From Lepidodermella squamata (Eukaryota; Gastrotricha), in contig JBLDXI010000017.1 of the NCBI GenBank assembly GCA_047495785.1, forward strand, positions 1,860,001 through 1,924,000: 64,000 nucleotides of DNA. The letters are read 5' to 3'. The notes under the pieces were generated by a model that was not told where the DNA came from, made no database searches, and saw only the letters and a program-made list of their open reading frames with translations. Position numbers and translations under genes: made by a program. Shown in pieces: positions 33,871-46,084 of this stretch (position 1 is the stretch's first letter; every line of letters begins with the position of its first letter).

Positions 33871-36384
33871 GTTGGGACTGAAGCGACCTAATAAAATACA
33901 AAATAAATTGAATAGAAAATTCCTATTTTTAGAATTCGAATATGGGAAGAAATCTAGTGGGACGCGGAAGAAAAAATCGAGAGTGGAATGGCAAAAAGCA
34001 GCCATTTATGGTGGCAGCCGGGAAAATAAGCGATTTTTAGCGGTCCATTTAACAGCGAAAATGTCTGCGTGGTATATATAGATGGGCGTGCCTTAAAGTG
34101 GCGTGCTATCAATTACTAAAAACGAGCCTGACCTAGACTGACCCGGTTGTAATGGTTTGTTATTACCAATAATATAATATACAATCGTTTTTACTTTTGG
34201 CATAGCCGGTGCCGACAGGTAATTGAGGCGCCGGTTCGTCCGAAAAAAAACCGCTGTCGATTTATCATTTTATTCACTTTGCGGTGATGATGATGGCGAT
34301 GGTGATGATAAAGATCGCCGGTGTTTAATAACAACAGCCGGGCTATATTATTCAACGCGCGTTGTTTATTGCGGTAAAAAAGACGACGCGCGATTAATTT
34401 TCGGTTTTTGTTTACGAAAATAACGCACCCGAAAAATTACTTACCTGCTCGTATAGTTGTATTATGGCTCGTAGAAAACGCCTGAAAAATCACGACGTTC
34501 TGTTATCTTAATACAGGGTTAAATTGCGCGCAAAAAGTTAGCGCTAATGGTCTGATCGGATGAAAAATTGCTGTTTGCACGGCTGTAAAAACAACGCGTG
34601 CGAAATATATATATATACGATTACGAATAAGGCGGAACACTTTTTCAAGACTTGCAAGTAAATTACGGGTCAGTACACATTAATCACCGTCTATTTTTGG
34701 TCATTATACCACCGTTGCCGCAACGAACCCTGGATAGCTGCTTATTTTGTAGATGAATGATGAATATGGTACTTCGTTTTTGTTAATACTTCCGATTTTT
34801 GACGTCTTATTTTTGGCGTGTTTTTATAACCCAATTGCCAACGAGGAACAAAAACCACAAAAATACGAAAGAGAAATTAAAAATCTTGGCGGAGAAATAA
34901 AAAAGCAGTAAAAATAAAATGTAAAATGAATAAAATGACCGTTAAGAAGAGAAAAGTGGTGGTTTGCGTATTTTCTGTATTTTCCAACAAATTCCGGAAC
35001 GTGTGTTGACTTTAAGTGGGACGATTCTTGGATTTTTAGCTTTTCGTAGTCAGTTTTTCTTGTGAATTTCGAATTGTCAAACTTCAGATCTCTAGGAGGC
35101 TTACCCTAAAATTACCCTAAAAATCTCGACTGCGCGCAAGAAAATAACATCAGAATTTAATGCGCGTCGAATTTTTTATTGATGCAATAAAAAAAACTGA
35201 ATTTTTAAGCGCGCATTTTTATAAATTAGCAATTTTCAGCCGTAATAAGCATTGAAGCCCATTTTCTCAGCAACCGTGATGACTATCAACCTCTGTTTGA
35301 TACCGTTCGACTCCTCGTTTATTGATCATCAAAAAAGCATCAACATCTCACCGCGTCAAAAATTTCGCCAAACCCCAATTTTCACTTGTTAACGGTCAAA
35401 TATATTTCACACCTTCATTTTTGAGGTGGATCTTTTATACCATTGTTCCTGCTTTTTGATTACGATTTTTGTCAAACGGTGCAAAGACAAGCCGGCGGGC
35501 TTACCTATTATTTCATTCACAATTTTGCCCTCTGGATTACCACAGAATACGAGGCGTAAAGCCGAGATTATAGCTTAAGCGTATCTGGCCAACACATTTT
35601 GAACAACCTTAAGACGTCTATATCGTCACTCGAACCCAAACATTGCTACGTCATTGCTTGATAACAAGTCTATTCCAATTTTTCAAGACAATATATACAA
35701 AGTAGAACTAAACAGGCATTTTCGTTTCAATTTTCCCATTCACAACTCCGATGTAGAGGCAAAAATTGCGGGGCTTTTACGCGCGCTCTCACGCGCCTGA
35801 TTGAACTTTTAATTCATAAAACGCATTTATTTTGTTGTTGTTGCTATACCGGATTGTGCGTAGGGAAACCATAACAATTTTTCAACGCTCTCTATTATTA
35901 ATGGCGAAAAAGTGGGCGATTTCATATATATTGACCGCGCCGCGTTATACACATCGTGGTGGTTAAGATAACAATAATAACAATGTTATATATATATATT
36001 ACAACCAAACGTCGTCGTCGTCTATCGACATTCTGGAGGTGACGTATTTTTTTTTCGTAAAATTCACGCCAAGTTGGCGCGAGAGCAAACTCCGTTCAAG
36101 CGTGTAGGAGAGCGAGCCTCCCACGACGCGAGATGGCCACGCTGCTACATCATCATCAACATGTTGTTAAAATTAAACGAAAATCTCTTGTTTTTTGAAT
36201 AAGAAAAACGAGCCGATTAAAACACTCGCCGCTTACATATTTTTTGTGTCGCCGGGAATGATGTAAGGACCGCCCCGCGAGTAATTAGTGCCTCGTTGTC
36301 GTAATACCTGAACTTTTCGTGTTAAACCGCGATCTTTCTTTGTTTTAGACCGTGTCTTCTTCAAGTGTTAACATTTAAGACAAC
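33871..36384. other. Intergenic, divergent promoter region with one MITE
   Basis: 2.5 kb between a minus-strand and a plus-strand gene. Holds the MITE listed at 34937-35397. The rest is AT-rich with TATATATA runs (near 34605 and 35988) and a CGTCGTCGTC run at 36008. No supported gene. Confidence 0.5.
34937..35397. mobile_element. MITE, family 1 copy b
   Basis: 461 nt; its right end, GTTAACGGTC preceded by CCAATTTTCACTT, is the reverse complement of the left end of the 778-1281 copy. Its left end, GACCGTTAAGAAGAG, matches the other terminus with changes. Internal shared blocks include GAGGAGTCGAACG and CAATAAA/TTTATTG stretches. No coding capacity. Inserted in intergenic DNA. Confidence 0.85.
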
Positions 36385-37277
36385 ATGAAATTAGCAAAAC
36401 TCACAACGTTAATCACTGCCGCTATTCTGGCCCTGTGGTCAGACTCAGCTAAAGGTGAGCTAAATTTGAGTCATTATTTATCGATTTTTAATTAATTTTT
36501 TTAGCGATATCGTGTTATAATGGAAGCAATGTTATTATAAATGCGCCACCTAACGATGACGTAGAATTACCGCCCGATGCAGAGCTGCTTCATAATTGCG
36601 ATTATTGCACGGTAATAATTTTTAAATATTTTTTTGTCAAAAATTCATTTTTTTCTGCAGAGGACAAAAGGTATCAGAATCCAAGCGAATATCACGTTAA
36701 CGATTCACGAATGGCGATGTGGCATGCCTAAATTGACTTCTGCGACAATTTCATCGTCAACTGTCACATCGACTACAACCGCGACCTCAACTACGACGTC
36801 GGAACTACTGCGTTCTTTCAGCCCGAAATTAGTCGCCGCAGCCGCTGAACCTCGCGCTGTTGAGGCGAGAAAACCGGCTCGTTTACCAAATCGGTTATTG
36901 TCAACTACTACAACAGCAGCGACGACAACGCCGGATTACGACGAGGACCTTCCGCCGCCCATCCCGGAATCGGCGAAGATGATTCAGCCGAAAAGTTGCG
37001 CGGAGAGCCTGGAATTTTCTCAAGTTCCAGGGGCGGATTTTGATGACTTTGGTAAGTGCTTTTTTATTGCACCTAATCTCATCTCAGTCATTAGCATCTT
37101 CATATCATATCATTTTCGCACCTGTCGACCTTATCGCACTAATTTGTCATTATTATTTTGCTCTTTTTGATAGTGATGCAGACGTGCACGTGCTGCGTAT
37201 CCAAGTGCAACAGCGTATCAAAATGCGGCATTGTTTGGTTATCATTATTTGAATCTTTTAACTTTAAAAAGAAATGA
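36385..37277 (+). CDS. Secreted Cys-rich protein, possible three-finger (Ly6/ET-like) fold split by a Thr/Pro insert
   Basis: Four exons: 36385..36454, 36505..36611, 36661..37051, 37174..37277; 223 aa. Signal peptide 1-23. A first half has ISCYNGSN, HNCDYCTRTKG and EWRCG. A Thr/Ser/Ala/Pro-rich segment (about 90-160) follows, then SCAESLEFSQVPG and TCTCCVSKCNS. C-terminal CC...CN after an initial ...CY-G is the layout of Ly6/uPAR and nematode ET-module proteins, so the insert may lie in one loop. This is pattern-level evidence, not a confirmed family. The last exon is short and its end (FNFKKK) is basic; no GPI-type hydrophobic tail is seen. Confidence 0.6.
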
Positions 37278-37873
37278 TAATGATATTAAGCTGGAATCTT
37301 CTCTGTCTAGTGTTTTTACCTGCAATATTTTATAGAGTTGTAAAACAGCACGACGATTGTTCTATGTTTCGTTCAATTTTTATACTACTTGTTTGTAATA
37401 AGTCTGCTTGTCAAATTTTCACTTGTGCTCGACAAAAAACGCCGATTGAGAATAAAACAACCACAGGAAACATTATTATTGGGTGACTAAGTTTTGACTC
37501 ATCAAATAGGTCAAATTTGAGTCAAATGCGTGAGGGACAGAATCCTCTTTTTCGATGGTTCCTAATCAGACTTAGCTCAAAAATTTGTGCAATTCGAATC
37601 AAAGGTTGGCAACGTCATTTCTGATTTTCATAAAAAAAATTGAGAATTTTTCTATTTTAACCTGATTTTTGACAATTTTAAAGGTAATTTAATATTTGCA
37701 GTTAAATTATGACGCTCATTTGCATATGCATATTCAGACTTCATATTCTAACTTCGCAATTAAAGCCCTTTAATCAGGGCACATTTTTAAAGAGCACAAA
37801 ATACTCAATTTTTTTTAAGGTAGATATTAATTTTATTTTCAATTTCGATGTTTAACGAGAATATAATCGCCGT
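37278..37873. other. Intergenic, convergent 3' ends
   Basis: Lies between two genes that end toward each other. Carries an AATAAAA near 37450. Short open frames here look fortuitous. Confidence 0.4.
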
Positions 37874-40800
37874 TCAGAAAAAGACTTGTGAACAAACAGA
37901 AGGTTTCAGCATGATGCTATCGACGGCGATAGAGCCGGCAATTGAATCCCCATTCAGCGCTTCAATGACGAAAACATAATTTTCCGATTCCAAAACTGTC
38001 AGTTTCGCCTCGTTCCACGCTGAAATAGAATTTCTCGATGAAGCCGAGTAAGAAGCGATCAAATGCTGATTAGCCGTGTTCGCCAAACTTCTGACGTAGA
38101 CATTCAGGGTTTCAGCGGGGAGGTCTCGAATCCAGGAATTGATCTTATACAAAAATCTGAAGCAAACAGCTTTACTGTTCGTAACTTGCCCGGATTTCAT
38201 GTAATTCACAGCTCGAATGGCCGGTTTCCGCGAATCATTCGCAAGATAACCGGTTGATATGAGGGCGAATTTTCCGTCTGAACCTCCTCGAACCGGCTCT
38301 ACGCTACTTATTCTCCAGTCAGGCGAGGTTTGCCATTGGCAGAAATCGCCGGATGAAAAATCGCAAGACGCAGCTGTTTCGGCTGTTAAACCCTGCTCAA
38401 CGTTTACCTCCAAGCCGCCTTCAATCGTTGAACACTCGCTGTTTGTCGACAAAATGACCTCATCAATCGCGATGAGTGTCTTCGGACCCCCACTGGTCGC
38501 GACAAACTTCAAGGCGAATTCAGAGCTCGAAATTGGAATGTTGACTTGAGACTGAATCCATTTGTTGTGCTCGGCATTGTTCGCTGAGATAGTTAACAGC
38601 GTTACGTCACTTCGATTCCGAAAGGCCATGTTAATCGAAAATTGCGAGTCATCAGGCGTTGAATCACCAAAGGAGTACCAGAAGGTCATACAACTAACCT
38701 CACCAGGCCGCAGATATTTCGATTGCAAGGCCGAAGTTTTGCCCTAATAGTTTTAAGGAGGATTATGTTGCAGTTTTTTTCAATCAATTCCTTACCTTGC
38801 GTCCTTCCTTAACAACAACGAGTTTCCCATTCAATGAATTCTCCGAGTGATCCATCATCAAGTTATCTTCTCCAGCCGAAGACTCCCAGCGGAAACTCGG
38901 ATCCAGAGACGGTATGAAAAACTGGACAGTATCAACGCAAAGCATGTTATCCTCGAAATCGCATCTCAATTTAACAACGGCACTTTTGGCAGAATCGTTT
39001 TTCGCAAATGAAAAACAACTATCTTTAGTCAGAAGAAAATCATCAATAGCGATTTCACTGTCGATCTCGCCAGTTGTGACTCCTTCAATTCGCAGTTTGT
39101 AGGCTTCGGTAAGACCGTCGATACTAGCAGTTGCTCTGAACCATTTCGCCTCTTTATTGCCAGTTGCTTCGAACAGAACCATTTCACCCTTTGGCTGAGA
39201 GATGGCCTTAATCACCAATCTGCCGACATTCAGGCCGTTCATTGAGTAAAACATGGTGAAACATCTGAAGCCAGAGTTGGCTGGTACAAATGCTTCAATA
39301 GTCGCCTCGCCCGCGTTTGAAATAGTCAAATAGGAGCCAGTAATCGATCCTGTACTATGGTCACCCGTCACGCCGTAATTCGAGCTGGTCGATGACCGGC
39401 CTGATGTAGTTTTCCAGCTTGCAGTGTTATTCACGGCTTTCCACTGGCAAAGTCCTCTTTCGAAATTGCATAAATTTGAGGATTGATTAGGGGTAGGATC
39501 AGGTCGTGGAGTTGCTGCAGCTGCAGGAGATTTTGGTCTAGGTACCCTGCCCTCGGCATACGTCTCTTCATCACTTTCATCGCACGGCAATGTAGAAAGC
39601 GAAACATCGTCTAAGGCCATACCAGCGTCTGCAACTTTCGCTGCGACTGTAGCGTTGAATTGAAGGTAATAGATAACAGAGTCCTCCGTACTGACTGACA
39701 CCAACACTTGCGTCCACGCTGAGTAAGGATCCGTCGTTACCTCGCCAGGGTCTTCCGAAGACCACAGGAGTTTATCTGAAGCAGCGGTATCAGTGCTAAG
39801 AAACAACTCGAGCTTGCCGACATTCTTCGAAGGGCTAACCATTCTGTACCAAAATGAGAAGCATTTGAAATCGTCCGCAGCCTTAATTCTGGCACTTGTC
39901 AAAGTCGCCCGATTGCGCAGTCGGTTCGGCATAGCAGCGGCATCTACGCTGATCAAAGTGTTTGCTCCAGATCCTGTGTGATCCGTGATTCCTTTAAGGC
40001 CACGTCGTTTCCATGGGAAGCCTAGATCGGCATTCGTCCAGCCGCAAGGGCCAGTCTCAAACCCGCAATCAACTGGGCTCAGCATACCGTTACGGGCCTC
40101 CTCAACTGTGCCTAGACTAACCTCAGACCAATCGATGATAAACCCACTTCCAGCTCCAGTTGCATCAGTGTTGAACAGAAGAAATGCTTGATTTCGGGTC
40201 GTTGTCACAGCTCGTAGAGGTCGTTTTGTACCACATGCTTGGAAAATTACTGGGGCTGCGTCGTTGATACCGTCGAAAATCGTCAGGGTATCCTTCTCGC
40301 AGGCAACGCTTGGTTCAACGTCCAGCAAACTTATCGTAAACTGAACGGCTTTACCCTGACCGACCTGTAGCTTCCATCCACAGTTCTCATTCGCTCGGTA
40401 CAAGCCATCCGCTCTTAGATAGTTTGCAATTGTACCAGAGCCTGAGCTAACATCGACGGTAGTTGAAGTTTTGCACGGTATGTTATCTTCCCGGTTGACA
40501 GGAGGTCGCACGGTAGCTGGTCGCGGCGTAGTCGGTCGGGGAGGGGGTGGAGTGAATCCTCCACAATACACGTTAGCTATCTTCTGGAAATCATTCGCAG
40601 TCGGTAAACTTTCCGGCAGACCGCCTAATACTTCATTCGGGTCGGTTTTAGACACCAATGTTTTCACCCCAGCACCAACTGATGATTCTTCATTGCCGAA
40701 GTGCATTACTGATTTCTTGTCATAAGGCACGCTAAGAAAGCGTCGATCGAACGCGGTGTAGATGTTGAAAAGGAGTTTTTGAGCTGGTACTATATTTTGC

Positions 40801-41786
40801 CAATTCACATTGATGAAGCTATCCCTATCCGGTCTTACGTGCTCATGCCTCAAGCCAAGGACGTGGAGCAAACTGTGAGCTAAAGTCGACGGGGTGAAGC
40901 ATTTATCTGCTAGTCGGACCCGCTGTTTATCGCCGATTTTACCGACATCTGCAATGCATCCGTCGTCAATTTTAACGAACTCGACGAAATCGTCATCGGA
41001 AGGCAGTCGTGGCCGGAAAAGAATGCAGCTCTTGATACTTATGCTGGCCATGACTGATTTCAACATTTGAATCTGGCTTTCTTCAAAGCCTGGGACTATC
41101 GTAAATGGGACGTTGCCGTTTCGCCACTGCATGTTTTCCGGCAGGCGTCGAACCATATCTGGCGCCGGAGCACTAACGACTGACAGCGCATCGCTATTTC
41201 CAGTTGCGCAGGATGAATTGAACAGTAAAATATCGTCAAGGGAAACGGAGCCAGTTCCGTCTAGCTCAACTTGGATTTCAAGCCTGACTTTTCGATCTGA
41301 GTCGATTTGAAGGGTTTGCAGCCTCCATTGACCTCTATTACCCGCCTCGCCAGTCACACTCCACTGAACTTGCCCAGTTCCAGTCGACTGGGGATACTGT
41401 AAAATTGTCAACTTTGAGTTGTCTCCAGATATTCTGTACAGAAATGACATGCAGATGGATCGAGTTGGTTTAGGAGGAGATGGCTCCAACTGCCGGCTCA
41501 TGTATCTAAGTCGGCCTGAGGCTCCATTTGGTGTTGTCAAGTAGCGAATGCTTGTTCTGTTTGTATCCGCTCTAACAAGCCGCAAGTCTTCAGCGATAAG
41601 GTTGAAGTTGAACGGGTTTCTCGGGTTGTTAGACCAGTCTCCTACAGCACACAGGTTCACGGTCTCTTCCTCAAAGTTGCATTCACTGAAAGGATATAGA
41701 TTAGCTGGCGGGTAAATCTCGGCTTCATTGGACCAGGTGATCAATAACAGGAATGCAATTGAAAGAAGGAGTAGCTTAAACATCAT
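37874..41786 (-). CDS. MAM-astacin-CUB-MAM(x4) secreted protein with a catalytically inactivated astacin (Glu to Ser)
   Basis: Exons 41786..38796 and 38743..37874 (52-nt intron, phase 0), 1286 aa. Signal peptide 1-20; MAM1 about 35-195 (ECNFEEETVNLC ... SLDDILLFNSSC); astacin about 212-410; a Pro-rich hinge; CUB about 438-560; then four MAM domains starting CGFETGPCGW, CNFERGLCQW, CDFEDNMLC and CDFSSGDFCQW. The astacin zinc motif reads HSLLHVLGLRHEHVRPDRD: the three His (304, 308, 314) remain but the catalytic base Glu is Ser305. The Met-turn SVMHF keeps Met361 but has Phe363 instead of the usual Tyr. It may bind zinc but should not hydrolyse peptides normally. MAM and CUB modules mediate protein-protein contact, so a scaffold or binding role is inferred. 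Confidence 0.9.
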
Positions 41787-42013
41787 GTAATATGCTTCCC
41801 TAATATGATACAAAACATAGGTATGTGATTCGTGTTTTATTACTCTGTTTTGAGTCGAGAGGTAAAAAACGCTTTTACTATGTAGCAATGAAAAAAATGG
41901 CCGTGCGACATTCACGTTGAATCTTTAGGCTAGCTTGAATATCCGGTTTTGTCGGTGGAACGGCCCTCAGAGATAAAACACTATAATATTTTGAAGTAAA
42001 TAATGCGAGTTTA

Positions 42014-45000
42014 TTAGTTACAATCACCGGCCTTGACAATCAAGTCATCAATGGTTATTGATACAGAGTTAACATCCGGGCTTGACAACGTTTCCGCCCT
42101 AAAAGCAATTTCGTAACTGCTTGCCTCAAAAATGGTGATATTAATTGTCTTCCATGGCTGAGCCTTATTAGTGTCAGAAGCTGGCACAGCGTAACCTGCC
42201 AGAAGTCTTTGCTTTCCAAACTTGACTAAGTATACCATAAGGGAATCGCTCGGCAACATAGGAAGGGCTTTAGCCGTACTCCATAAACGATATTTGAAAG
42301 ATAAGCATGACTTCATCACTGCTCGATCGCGCACTTTGATCTCTGGACTGACTAGAAAAGACACCTTACCATTCCCTCCAGGATTTCCATCCGAAGTTTG
42401 GGTAATTTGGGCAGTGTTCTCAACGATTTTCCACAACCCAAATGCTTGCCAATCGCAAAATGAATTTCTGCTAAAATTGCAGGAGGTGAATGCATCGTTC
42501 GACCGTGCCGGATCATTTTCTTCGTGAAACACTGAGGTTTCGCAGCTTTCATCCAACCTCACGTCATCCAAAGCAATCAAAGTCCCTCGACCGCCTGATT
42601 TTGCTATCAATTCGAGCTTATAAGTCTCTCTGCGATTCATGTTGATCCCTGTCAGATCACGCTGAGTTCGCACCCAAGTATTTCGCTCAGGACTCATCTG
42701 AATCGGAACTGTAATCTCCGATATTCCTTCTCTATCAAGACTGAGTCTGATCATAAGCTCAGCTTCTCCCGGAGTCGAGTTGCCGATAAAATACCACATT
42801 GTAAGGCAACCATAATTCCCAAAGTGCTCAGTAAGAGACGATAAGTTTGCCAAATTTCCGCGTCGGCCGTGTCTCGCCACAGCAACATGACCATTGGTGG
42901 AATTAGTTGAGCGGTCGATCAGCTGCCCAGTCGAATCTTCCCAGCGAAATAGCCCGGATCTTACAGCCATGAATGACATCGATTGGTCACAAAGATCACC
43001 CCGTTCGAAGTCGCAATATACAGATTGAGGCGAACTTTGCGTGGGAGATGTTCGGCTCGACATTAGCGGCAGACAATCGCCTCGTTCGACCCGCAAATCA
43101 TCAATAGCGATGTCACTATCTTTCATAGGGCTTACAGCTGCTTGCAGGGTAAGAAAAAGACCCTCCTGTGAGCTCAAACTCAACAAAGCTCGCTGCCACT
43201 TCGGGCCCTGGTTATTGATCGTAGTAAACAGGGTCTTGGAAGAAAGGGCGGTTTTTACGGTGAGGGAGCCAACACTTTGGCCATACATGTTGTAGTAGAA
43301 CGATAAGCACTGTAATCCGGGGTTTATACTCAGATTCAGAGCCGCGAGTGAACTTGACGTTGACATCCGGCCGCTGACTTTCGAAAAGGCCAGGAGATAA
43401 CAGCCATCTGACGAGTTATTCCGGGTACCATTTACCCCAAAGTTTGAAGAAAGCGAAGATCGGCCAGTCTTAGGAAGCCAAAAGGATTCGCCAGTCATGT
43501 TGTTCGAAATAATGGGAGATTTAGCCCATGGACATTCAATTACAGGTATGGTTGTCGGTCGAGAAGAGGAGGGTACAACGGTTGTAGGTGATGTTTTCAG
43601 TTCAGTTTCGATGCAAGCGGATCTCGAAATTCCTATGTCATCGATCGCAATACCGGCGTTTGTCTGCTTCTTAGCAATGACCCCAGTAAAAAGCAACGAG
43701 TAAGTAGAGGAATCCAGCTGAGGATTGTTGAGGGCTACTTCAGCCCTTAACCAGGTTGATGAGTTATTGACGGGTGATGACCATAGAATGACATCTGAAT
43801 CTTCCTTGACCATTCGGAGCTCAAGTTGCCCGGGGTTGCCTTGCATTCGATACCAAAACCAGAAGCATTTGTACTCGTCAGTCATGCTTATTTTGCCGCT
43901 AAGTAGATGTGCCGAGCTGCCGCGTGACGCAGCATCCACGGCATCCAAGGAAACGTAAACACCTGATTGCGTTCCAGAGGTATGGTCATCCATTATCCCT
44001 TCAAGTTTCTTGCGTTTCCACTGCAACCTCGCGCTCGAGTTACGATTAGCCCAGTTGCAAAGAGTGCTTTCAAAGCTGCAGTCAAAAGGAAGACCTGTAG
44101 TCGTGTCATAAACTGATTTTTTGACACTCAATTCGAATCCTTTGCCAGCTCCGGATTCATCACTTGTGAAGACAATGAGGACTTGGCTGCCCGAAGAAAA
44201 AATGCTACCGGATGGGCGTCTGCTACCACATCCTCGAAATAGTTGGCTGGAACGAGTGGAAGCCCCGTCGTAAATAGTGAGGGAATCTTTCGAACACTGA
44301 GTAGAATTCGAATTCGCTGAAGAGAATTCAATATCCATAATCGAAATAGAAATATTGATTTTATCAGTTGTACTGGCAGATTGCACGAGCCAAGAACACT
44401 GTTGATCAGGCAAGTAGAATGCATCGTTCACTTCGGGGTTTCCTATCACAACTTGGCTTGAATCGAGACTTATTTTAGTTTCGGTGCGACAGGGTGGTGC
44501 GCCGTTCGGCTGTGTAGCAGAGACGTTCGTTTTCGGCACGGGAGGAGGCCTCGTTGCACCTTTGCAGTATAGTTTAGAAATTTTGTGAATGTCTGACGGC
44601 CGTGGTCCATCATTCAGATGGGGACCGATTGTTATTGAAGAATCGTTTAAAGCTTCAAGGCTGACTAATCCAGATGATTTGACTCGATCATCTTCGAAGA
44701 AGTGCATGACCTGTAGTTAAGGATAATACATGCATACAATAACCTCATATACTTTCAAAGCTCACCGATTTCACATCATAGCCAACTTCGAGAATCGCAG
44801 GGTTTTGCGGTATAATTTTAAACTCGTCTAAATACTCTTCCATAATATTATTCCAGAGTACTTTAACAAACTGATCGCGATCATTTCGAACCTGGTAATT
44901 GAGGAAAATATTTATTTACTTGGTATATCTAATTATCTTGAAACATACATGCTCATGATAAAGGCCAAGACAATGAAGCACCGCGTGGCTTAGTTCCGAG

Positions 45001-45884
45001 TAATAAAATCGGTTCTTAGGAAGTTCAATACTCTGCTTACCGCCTACACGGCCGACATCCGAGTAAGCGGATGAATCATTGATTTTGACAAACTCAACGT
45101 AGTCCACCTGAGCTGAATCTCCATTGGAGCGAGGTACAAATTTAACGCACGTCTTGAGAGAAATTTCATTCATAACTCGCATGATCATGCGTATTTGCCC
45201 ACTGTCGAATCCTGGCAAAATTATATAGGGTACTATTCCGTTGACCCACAAATCAGCGCCGGTTGACATGTCGATCTGTCTGATATTTCCGGCTGATCGC
45301 GGTGAGTCACTCACCGCGACCGAACAGGAAGAATTGTAAAGCGCTATGTCATCGAGGGATACGTAGCTAGATCCACCAGTAGTGCTGGCGACTATTTCCA
45401 GCCTCACTGAGTCGGTCAACGTTATTTGAATTATGTGGGATATCCACGTGTCTTGCAGGTGATTTGCTGCTTCCCAAACGATTCTACTTGCCCCTGAGGT
45501 TTGTTGATACTCAAGGATGGCCAGATGAGTCGAGCTTCCTGATAAAGAGTATAGAAAACTCAGGCAAAGCGCTCGAGCAGGTCCAGGTTGCGAGTTATCA
45601 AGCCAGTCTGTGGTCAACACTGCAGTACCCCTTGCCCCCGTCGGCGTTGATAGATACTGAATTTTGGATGTTGGGGTTTCATCATCGGGTCGGACATCTT
45701 CTGCTGTTGTAACAAAGCTAAAAGGGTTTGATGGCTTGTTCATCCAGAGCAAGCACGGGTGATCCCCGTCGTCGAAGCTGCATGCAGCAATAGGACTAAC
45801 CGAGTTAGGTGGGAATAGCTTCTCATTCCCGGAAACCGCCAAAAAGGCTACGAAGAAGGTCGAGATGAAAACTGGCCAGTTCAT
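42014..45884 (-). CDS. MAM-astacin-CUB-MAM(x4) secreted protein with a catalytically inactivated astacin (Glu to Ala)
   Basis: Three exons from 45884: 45884..44949, 44891..44766, 44710..42014; 1252 aa. Signal peptide 1-19; MAM1 about 33-190 (ACSFDDGDHPC ... SLDDIALYNSSC); astacin about 200-400; CUB from CRTETKISLD; MAM from CSFESTLCNW; a divergent MAM beginning CPWAKSP; then MAMs from CDFERGDLC and CNFSRNSFCDW. The zinc motif is HAVLHCLGLYHEHVRNDRD: His300, 304 and 310 are kept and Ala301 replaces the catalytic Glu. The Met-turn SVMHFF also lacks the Tyr. Same order as the neighbour at 37.9-41.8 kb, so the pair are tandem duplicates, but the astacin is interrupted by two introns here and none there. 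Confidence 0.9.
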
Positions 45885-46084
45885 GTTTTATTATGCTCCA
45901 TCAAAGAGTTTAGGATCATATAAATTCGCGCTTATTCTGTTGTCTACTAGCAAAAAGAATAAACGTTTTTCCACGCATTTCTATTGCATTTCGTGTCATT
46001 ACATTGAGGCTGTAACAGCTACAGCAATGCTATCACGCCATTAATCTCAGCCATCTCTTTCCTTATTATAACGCAGTTTTTTAG
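45885..46084. repeat. Duplicated promoter block, copy 1
   Basis: Upstream region of the gene starting at 45884. Matches 46877-47067 in blocks such as TTATTCTGTTGTCT, CCACGCATTTCTATTGCATT and TATTATAACGCA. Both copies run from a start codon to the stop codon of the next gene, so they mark the edges of a tandem duplication. Confidence 0.7.
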
